Source: Hirundichthys speculiger
Taxonomy: Eukaryota > Chordata > Actinopteri > Beloniformes > Exocoetidae
NCBI GenBank assembly: GCA_018398805.1
Contig: JAGFBZ010002117.1
Span: 678,501 to 742,500 of the forward strand
Length of the DNA stretch: 64,000 bases
Direction: 5' to 3'
The stretch's first letter is position 1; the number at the start of each line of letters is the position of its first letter. Shown piece after piece: positions 56,717 to 64,000 of the stretch. The translations under genes were made by a program, and so were the position numbers. The notes under the pieces were generated by a model. The model had not been told where the DNA came from. It made no database searches and was given only the letters and a program-made list of their open reading frames with translations.

Positions 56717-57653
56717 GTTCATGCTGTGTTCAACATCAAAATCCCTTTTCTCTGAGATTCTATTCATGACCATGGTTTAATGCTAAAATGCATTTGATTG
56801 CAACTAACTGGATTTATCTGGAAACATTATGATGGATTATAATAAGACTGAAATGGACTGTATTTACTTGGACCATGCTGAACTCGATTATTTGACAAAA
56901 CCTGCGGGAAATTCAGTGTGATTAGCCAAGTAAATATATGAGTTAAAAAGCAGCTAAACAGTTTTAGTTGATGAAGCGCTCCTGTAAATAAAAAAGCAAC
57001 TGATCGTGGTTGAATAACCAGCTGTTTCAGGTGACCTGTGAGAGCGGGAAGACGCAGTGTGAGGTTACCAGCGGACAGCAGATCAACTCTGTTTTCAAAG
57101 TCACCACTGGTCGGTCCGTCCCCAGGGCTCAGCGTGTAATAGTTTGATGTGATTTCACACCCGAACCTGCAGGAGTTGGAAAATTATTAATCTTCAGTGA
57201 GGCTTTTACTCTGTGGGGGGAGAAAAGAAAAAAAAAAGAAATCTCAGGCAACCTTTAAACCCTGCAGCGCTGCGAAGCAGAGCCACAATGTGGCAGCTTT
57301 GGCTGAGCAACAACGGGGTGTTTTCAGGACTGGAAAAGAGCAGCTCTCACTGGGAGCTTCGTGGTGACGTGAAGTGGAAGCATATTCAAGATTTAATTTT
57401 TCTCTTTTAGAAACGGTCTTGCTGAAGCATCGTATGTGGTAATAATGATATATAATCATTTTTGTGAGCGGCGTCAGCTGCTGAGTGACAGCTGAAAGGA
57501 AGACGACATGCTGAAGACCTCGGCTGGACGGCGACACTTTCAACTGAGTGATGACGAGACAAAAGCAATCTGCTAAATTTGCAGCTGCAATCTGGTCGAC
57601 CACCGTGACAAAACAGCCACGAGAAGAAAATTAATTAATTAAAAAAAAAAACC
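56717..57653. other. No recognised gene
   Basis: Noncoding-looking. Short frames near 57213-57603 on both strands have no motifs. Confidence 0.45.
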
Positions 57654-57661
57654 CTGCATCA

Positions 57662-58003
57662 TAGGGGTATGAAAAAAATCGATTTGGCAATATATCTTGA
57701 TTTTTGGCCGCCCAATATAATATCCATTTTTCAGCTTCTTATATCGATTTTTTTCAAAAATACTAATAATAAACAATAAATAGGTTGTTTTGAAGCAAAT
57801 AGTTTTGACTCAATTTGTCCTCTGAATGATCAATATCATCTGATGAACATATACAGCAACTTGATTTTTCATCTCTTCTTTTAATTTTGATATTAACTGG
57901 GTAGAATATCGCAATATATCGTGATATCATGATAATATCGCATTGTAACCCAAGTATCATGATACATATCGTATTGGGAGGTCCTTGCCAATACTCACCC
58001 CTG
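57662..58003 (-). mobile_element. hAT-3 MITE copy c, complete
   Basis: 342 bp, ends TAGGGGTATGAAAAAAATCG and GCCAATACTCACCCCTG. Perfect 8-bp TSDs ctgcatca lie at 57654-57661 and 58004-58011. Confidence 0.96.
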
Positions 58004-58011
58004 CTGCATCA

Positions 58012-58521
58012 CCATTATACTGTTTTTATTCACATTAAACGTTGCATTTGACTTTTGCTGGTTTAAGAGCGAGAATGTTCCGGGTGATCGATTCCATAAA
58101 TATGCTTTTGCAGCACGATGCAGGTCCAACATGATAAGGAGGTACTGTGGCGTGTTGTTTTCCTCCTTGTATCCAAAGTGGTGTTTCTTTTTATCAAAAC
58201 TTCTGACTGGCTTCTCTATATTTTTACAGAGACTCTTTGAAACTCCATTTGGCTTCCTTGACACTTGGCTCTGCCTCCAACGGCTCTATTCTGATGTCTG
58301 TACCGCCTTTCTGAACCGTTCTAACGCAGAATACAACAGGACTTTTATCAGAATTCGTCGAAATGTCGTACGAGGTACGACCCTGTTTTGACCCGGAAGT
58401 AACGTCGGTGGGTAGGCCTCTGTAACGACGACTGTTGCGGGGGTGGTTCTAAACGGTCGGTAATGAGTGTTTCTGCTCCTCTAGACAGTACGAACATGCA
58501 AAAACAGTATAAACGTGCAAC
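58012..58521. other. Unassigned DNA
   Basis: Open frames of 86-89 codons on both strands (58131-58391 and 57995-58264) have no recognised motif. A pyrimidine tract ending 'atatttttacag' at about 58228 could be read as a splice acceptor, but nothing corroborates an exon. Confidence 0.35.
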
Positions 58522-58680
58522 TAGGGGTGTGAAATAAAATCAATTTGGCAATATATCACGATTTTCGGCCGCCCAATATAATATCGATTTTTCAGTTCCT
58601 AGTATCAATTTTTTCAGGAAAATTCATATATTCCCGTATTAGACGCATTGTGAATACTTAAATGTGCAAAAACAGTAATA
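58522..58680 (-). mobile_element. hAT-3 MITE copy d, fragment
   Basis: Starts TAGGGGTGTGAAATAAAATC and follows copies a and c for about 155 bp up to a TA, where the Tigger element begins. After the Tigger the hAT-3 sequence does not resume. Confidence 0.85.
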
Positions 58681-59337
58681 CAGCGATCCCTTATTTTCGT
58701 GGTTAATGGGGACCAGGGCCCCCCCGCAAAAATCAAAATCCACCCCGAGCCCCCCGAGCCTAAATAATGTGTTTCAAATATGCTTAAAAACCGCAAAAAA
58801 GTAGCGAGGCACTGCAGCGAAACAAGACAAAGGCTCAACTGTGGTCTTTCTGTTACCTTCACAACCTCTGGTCTCTGAACTGTAGTAAACAAACTGCTGG
58901 TATTGTGCTATTTTTTGCTCGTAATTAGTGGCTAACACGCTAACAACAACAAAACACTTTATTCTGGTACTGCAGGAACTTGTAACATCACACAGGTTGT
59001 ATTGTTGGGCTCCTGTCGGTTAAAAGAGAATGTAAATCTATACACGCTGGGCTGCTGTTGATGCTCACTACACTTTACATCTAACCCCGTTTTCTACTGC
59101 CATCCCAGGACACACACACTACATTACCCATAAGGCCAGACCATTACCCATAAGGCCACCTTCTTAAAGGGACCAGACTGGCTCACAGCATTTCTTCACA
59201 GTGAGAGAACGCGCACAACATCCTGTGATGTTTTTGCGATTTTTTCTTGATTTTTTTTATTATATTATATATTTCTGAAAAATCCGCGAATAACTAAAAC
59301 CATGGAAATTAAAGTGCGAATTGGCGAGGGATCACTG
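58681..59337 (-). mobile_element. pogo/Tigger-like MITE, full-length copy
   Basis: 657 bp, ends CAGCGATCCCTTATTTTCG and GCGAGGGATCACTG. Flanked by TA (58679-58680 and 59338-59339). Reverse orientation relative to 38097-38757. Confidence 0.93.
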
Positions 59338-59339
59338 TA

Positions 59340-59975
59340 AAATACAACCGCGTGATGTAAAATACGATGCTACAGATCATTTTTAACACAGTAATATGTC
59401 GTGTGTTGCTGCTCATCTGACATATTTGACCAGTTTTAAGGCCTGATAAGAATCAGATTATTTCCATTTACTGATTTAAACATATTCAAGGTGCCAGACA
59501 GAGGTGGGAACAGTCTGCCCACATGGATAACTCACAGGTTTATCTGGGCATCTCTCGTAGAGCACGGGAGACACATTTCTTTTTAACTCTTCACTCCGGC
59601 GAGGCTGAACTTTGGCCTTTTCGTGATAATGCCACTGAACATTGGTGTTAAAGCTCATCGTCCTCTGCTAATGAGCAGAGAGCACCCCCCCCACCCCCAC
59701 CCCCAAATGTCACGTGGTGAAACTTCATAATAACGTCTCATGAGCTGATGGTGAACTGAATCCTCGCCTGTGGTTTCAGCCATCAAGTCAGCTCTCGCAG
59801 CGCTCTGCGTGACCCACAAACATGTCGGCTCGGTTGTCTTCATTTACCAAAATTAAGATTTCGAGTCTTATTAAGCACCCAGAGAGTTCAGTTCAACAAC
59901 ATTTAAAAGAAAAAAAAAAAAAAACAGGCCCTCTTTCTGCCCTGCTTTTACTCGCATTTCTCCGGGTGTTCCCAC
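59340..59975. other. No recognised gene
   Basis: Noncoding-looking. A C/A-rich tract lies at 59686-59705 and an A17 tract near 59910. Confidence 0.45.
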
Positions 59976-60706
59976 TAGAGCTGGGCAGATCGATCCAAAT
60001 ATCAATAATATCAATACCAACGCTGGTATTGATATCGAATGATACTTTTGTAAAAAGATCGATACTGGAGCTTGTTTTCTCTCCCACAAGCAAGTCTGTG
60101 TCTGACACACTGTTGCTGTGTCCTCCTTCAGTCCAACAGAGTATCCAGGTAAATCAGAGAGCATTAATTTAAATTCACTTTCAAAGTACATGTTATTTAA
60201 GTCATGTTACTGGAGCCAACTCAAAAAAAATTAAGACCTTGAAATAACCCAGTACATGTCATGTATCCCATTAAAACGTGTTATCTAAGATAAAATAACA
60301 TTAGATAATCCTTTATTGATCCCACAACGGGGAAATTTATAGAGTTAAAGCAAAAGAAAAGGGCACAGTGCAAACAAAATTACACAAATATTGTAAGATA
60401 TAATATAAAAGGTGGACTAGAAGAAACATTATGAACAGAACAATTCAACTCCAAAGAATATTTACAGAAACATGTTAATTGTGATAATAAAGTATTGTGC
60501 TGTCACCTATAAAGTTTGCCGAAATTGTATTCTAGGTTTACACAAAATAATCCAAAGACAAAAATCACAAAAACACCAAAAGGTCAGTCTTCTCATGATA
60601 GATCGAGCTTAATATGAAAAAGTATTGGCATTGGTATCGGCGATACTGGCCCTGTATTTACTTGGTATTGGATCGATACCATAATTCCCAGTATCGCCCA
60701 GCTCTG
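59976..60706 (-). mobile_element. hAT-4 copy 2
   Basis: Ends TAGAGCTGGGCAGATCGATCC and CCCAGTATCGCCCAGCTCTG. Flanks gttcccac (59968-59975) and gtttacac (60707-60714) match at 6 of 8 positions. It lacks the Tigger insert found in copy 1 and so supplies the empty site. Confidence 0.88.
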
Positions 60707-60839
60707 GTTTACACTGACAGTGACCTCGACAGACCGATAGGCGGCGTTTTGTCCCCATTTGCCTTGTTTTTGTTTTTTTTTTTTTTCCCGCCGCGTCTCC
60801 AGGCTTCACTTCAAAGCAACACATCTCCAGATTCATAAA

Positions 60840-62250
60840 TAAATCAGCCGGATGGGGAGAGAGGGGAAGCGCGCGCGGCTCTCTCCAGCAGGAACACAGA
60901 CAGGGGTGGGGGGTTGGGGGGTAACAGGGGGAGCGTCGGAAGGACAGGTGCGCCGTGAAACATCCACTTTTAATGAAGCGACTGTCACTTCCAAACGCAG
61001 CTCCGGGTCACCTGGAAACATTTACGCACGACTGTCTGGATGAAATGGGGCCGTTCACAGCCGACGGAGGTTTATTCGGTTTATGAACGACAGAGAAAAG
61101 AAAATAAATGAGTTAGTCCGTGATTTTATGGCAATAATGAATTAAGCCACTATAATATCAGTGCTAATGCTGGCTTGGAAGCACAAACAATGCCGTAAAT
61201 GTCGATTTATCTTACTTGTAGTCAACCAAAAAAGCACAATTAATAAAAGAACGCTTATAAAGTAATCCTGGAAGACTGCAGACATTTTCTTCTGAGATGA
61301 TCGATTCTGCGCGTCTGTACTCTTAACTACAAAGCTGGACTTGTTTGTGCAGCGCTTCCTAAATCAGTGACAGATATTTGGCTGCACGCGCTCAAAATGA
61401 TGGCAGCGGACGCGCACTGGCGACTCCAAGTTGCAGCAAAAAACAAAAAAACACAGCAACAACAAAAGAAAAGTGGACAGAGAAGTGCAAATAATGACTA
61501 GGAAGGAAACTGATTGCACGTTTTACCTTTTTGCAGAAGCCTTCTCTTCAGTATAGCCTGCAGAAAAAGCATTTTCCCTCCTGCACCGCGTCCACACCGG
61601 ATGCGTAAATTTCTCTTCGTGCGGGAGCGCAGAAGGAAGCTCCGCGCGCCTCTCTCCCTCTCTCTTTCCCACCCTCCTCCTCCTCCTCCTCTTCTCCGTC
61701 TTTTTGTGATCTGAAAGGGGCGCCCTCCCTGTTGACACCAGCTGAACTGTGATGTGTGTTTTCTTCACTCCCTCAGAAGAAAAGAGGGATGTCAGAAGAA
61801 GTCGCGCTTCTCTAATCGACCTGAATGAGCGCCGCTCTCAGTTCGGTGCTTCTGGTCTGGTTCTGCTCCGACAGGCTGATCAGTGTTTTCTACATGTTCT
61901 CCTCCTCATCTTCTTTGTGAGCTAATTTAATTACAGCATTCACAGTCTCTCCCCCTTTCTCTCTCTGTTTCTCTCCTGATTATGCGAAAAAATTGTAGCT
62001 CAAAGCCTTCGGGACTTTTGATGACCTAGTTTTTAATTTTTCTTATTTTCCTCTCCTCTCCGGTTTCTGAAACTGCTGGGTTTGTTAAGTCTCGTAGGTC
62101 TGCGTGTGTCTGTGTGTGTTTTTGAGGCCGTTTAAAGCTTTAAAGTTTCCAACACCGACACCTAAGACATCACTTTTCTCTTATCTCACTTCATCACTTC
62201 CCGTCCGTTCCTCCAGAACCATCCATCCTTACAGAAGCAAAGGTATGTTC
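60840..62250. promoter_or_regulatory. CpG-rich candidate promoter / first-exon region
   Basis: Compared with the rest of the window this stretch has many CpG and GCGCGC motifs (60870-60990, 61380-61430, 61590-61730), GA/CT-rich blocks and few transposons. On the minus strand, CTGCAAAAAG followed by GTAAAACG at 61527/61526 resembles a splice donor. An ATG at 61572-61570 (context GGGAAAATGC) would give a 15-codon start before it. On the plus strand, GCAAAG followed by GTATGT (62242/62243) is another donor-like site. I cannot tell which strand, if either, is transcribed. Confidence 0.3.
61527..61760 (-). other. Candidate minus-strand first exon (weak)
   Basis: The minus strand shows a GAGGAGGAGG/GA-rich leader (61760-61640), a GC-rich stretch, an ATG at 61572 and a donor-like GTAAAA at 61526. 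If real, the gene would run toward lower coordinates with a long first intron occupying the repeat-rich window. No downstream exon was recognised, so this is speculative. Confidence 0.2.
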
Positions 62251-62547
62251 CGGTCTTGACAAGCCATATTACAGCAAAAATGATCTGCATTCACATTAGT
62301 GTTACAGCTGAATGTCAATAAAATAGGGAAGGCCTCCGTCCACATTAGGAAACCACAGGCGCTTTTGCTTTCACACAGGTGTCATACATGCGCATGTACG
62401 ACCACCTGACTGCTCCAGAAAGTTCTGTCTACGCTCAGACGAGAGGAAACACGTTTCTCTGCCAGTGACCAACCAGTCATGGAGCAGTTTTAATGGCAGA
62501 GACTTGGAATGGAAGCTTCAAAAACCAGGCTTCACCAGACAAGCGAC

Positions 62548-63465
62548 TAAGGATGTAACGATATAGTAAATTTGATATCTCGGTTATAGTGACCAAATTA
62601 TCACGGTTTACGATATTATCCCGGTATTCTTAATTGCTTTACAAATGTCCAAAAAACACATACATTTAAATAATTTCACAAAATCTTGTGATTTTCTTGT
62701 CACTAAAACATCAGAAGCCAAAATTTTATCAAAATTAAACTTTCACATTAAAAGGGCAAACAGCTGGCACAGAAAGAGGTTTTATTTTAAATGAACAAAA
62801 TAAATAACAGGAACAAAGCTAATTTGTCTGGTGCTAATTTAAATAAACACTTTAACAACCATTGAAGGTCAAAATATGCAAACAATTATCAGGAATAAAA
62901 ATTATAGTGCAAGTTCAAATGAAATAAACTTTGGACTTTAAGCTGAACCTTAAATAAGTATAAATGTGCAAATAAAGAAACAGTTGTTTAGGAGCCAAAT
63001 ATGTTGTTCTGAATTGTAGTTCACTCTGTGTGTTTGTTACTCTTGGTCAAACATCTCAGTAGCTTGAAGCATTAGCCTTAGCTTCTTCAAGTTGCTTCTA
63101 CAAATTACAATAAAATGTGAACAGGTGCTCTGCAGACAGGATAACTGTCCTCCACCAGTTGTCCCTCTGCATTCTTAAAAAAAAAACAAAATATGCCCAG
63201 ACCTTGGATTTTGTCCTTTTAGTGGGTTGGTAAATGTCCTGCGTGCTATCACCACTTTCCTCCATGCTTATGTTACGATACCGATGTTACAAGCTACATA
63301 TTCACACGAGACAGTCGCGAGTCGCTCACAGACTTGAATGAGGCTGATATTACATATCACGGTAATCAACCGCGATAATGAGATGAAATCAAACATAAAT
63401 GGTAATTGTTATCGCGTACAAATTTACCACGCTTTACCATAATACTGGTAACCGTTCCATCCCTA
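62548..63465 (-). mobile_element. hAT-1 non-autonomous element, copy 2
   Basis: 918 bp, ends TAAGGATGTAACGATATAG and CGGTAACCGTTCCATCCCTA. TSDs caagcgac (62540-62547) and caagcgaa (63466-63473) match at 7 of 8 positions. Inverted relative to copy 1 at 723-1923 and shorter by an internal block. Confidence 0.93.
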
Positions 63466-63473
63466 CAAGCGAA

Positions 63474-64000
63474 CTGTGATATCAACTATAATATGATACA
63501 TGATATGTTTTTACAAAGATGAATCCACCAACTTCATCATGAGACTGAAATTTTGGAATAAACATGAATCAAATTAGAATTTTCTTTCACGTGTTTGATA
63601 CAACAGTCAGCAGCTTTTTGGTGAGAAATGGTGCAGCAGCACAATCAGAGCATGTTTAAGGGTTCGGATTCAACCTGTTGGAGAACTAAAATAGTTTTTC
63701 TTTCACAGTTTTCACCCATACACATTTTGCTGAAGCGCTCATTTAGGAGTCGGCAGACAAACACCCCAAACCAGCTGAGAAAAATCAATCCCAGATGTAG
63801 CTGCGTCTCCATACGACATGTGTTGTCAGCAGAGCCCACTTGTCCTCTAGAGACAGAAAAGGTTCTCCTTTTGGTTATAATATTAGTAGATGAAATTCTC
63901 CAGATGTTGGAAGAGAGACTCCTACAGTGTCAACATTATATCACCTGTGTTTAATTGTTTCAGCATCTAACCAGGTTTTCTCCTCCTTTATTCATTTAAA
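63474..64000. other. No recognised gene
   Basis: A 108-codon plus frame from an ATG at 63628 has no recognised motif, and overlapping minus frames exist. Nothing supports an exon. Confidence 0.4.

Noticed and set aside
51282..57960. Two near-identical 65-72 residue peptides (51282-51500 plus, 57763-57960 minus)
   Set aside because: They are translations of the same hAT-3 MITE DNA in two copies. The similarity reflects repeat identity, not a conserved gene.
1..64000. Bacterial-type features, CRISPR arrays or operons
   Set aside because: Sequence content is vertebrate repeat DNA. The spaced repeats present are minisatellites or transposon copies, not repeat-spacer arrays.

Overview
This window looks like teleost fish genomic DNA, probably from a spiny-rayed (percomorph) lineage. 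It is AT-rich, full of microsatellites, and dominated by interspersed repeats of the kinds that fill fish introns and intergenic DNA: hAT elements and hAT-derived MITEs with 8-bp target-site duplications (TSDs), Tc1-like and pogo/Tigger-like elements with TA targets, and L2/Rex-like, RTE-like and L1-like LINE fragments. I find no convincing host protein-coding exon, no rRNA, no tRNA and no CRISPR. The long open frames are either low-complexity DNA or decayed transposase and reverse transcriptase. The species call rests on repeat style only.

Local labels used below are mine, not database names. hAT-1 has TAGGGATGGAACGG ends. hAT-2 is a MITE with TAGGGCTGTAGCGATAC / TAGAGCTGAGCG ends and six copies. 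hAT-3 is a MITE with TAGGGGTGAGTATTGG ends and four copies. hAT-4 has TAGAGCTGGGCGATAC ends, hAT-5 has TAGGGCTGGGCAACG ends, and hAT-6 has CAGTGGTTCTCAAAC-like ends. 'CCGCC repeat' is a family with subterminal ACCTCCGCCAAG / CTTGGTGGAGGT inverted motifs. 'CCTTAACCC element' has AATTCCTCCCTTAACCC terminal inverted repeats.

Layout. 0-10 kb: a Tc1-like transposase relic split by hAT-1; an L2/Rex-like LINE split by a CCGCC repeat; then a second LINE reverse transcriptase split by a hAT element (8363-10062) that itself carries transposase remnants and an inverted CCGCC-repeat pair. 10-16.9 kb: hAT-5, hAT-4 (with a Tigger inside) and a three-level nest in hAT-2. 16.9-18.4 kb: a 1.5-kb (ATCC)n array. 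20.7-23.3 kb: hAT-6, and a hAT-2 copy holding a CCTTAACCC element that holds a GC-rich fold-back minisatellite. 24-30 kb: scattered Tc1, CCGCC, hAT-2 and L1 fragments. 30-34.3 kb: mostly single-copy-looking noncoding DNA with (GA)n. 34.3-45.9 kb: further hAT copies, and a five-level nest at 39.7-43.7 kb that includes a 59-G homopolymer. 45.9-56.7 kb: hAT copies, a 12-bp SacI-type minisatellite, a second CCTTAACCC element and a Tc1 relic. 57.6-64 kb: hAT-3, Tigger and hAT-4 copies, a CpG-rich stretch (60.8-62.2 kb) that might be a promoter or first exon, and a second hAT-1.

The coherent story is insertion history rather than gene function. Many empty sites can be reconstructed from the TSDs, which gives a relative chronology. 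A plausible but unproven reading is a very large intron or gene-flanking region, possibly belonging to a minus-strand gene starting near 61.6 kb. I did not find a previously undescribed functional system. The most notable items are the nested insertions with frame-restoring empty sites, the fold-back minisatellite with a 52-bp palindrome, and the G59 tract.
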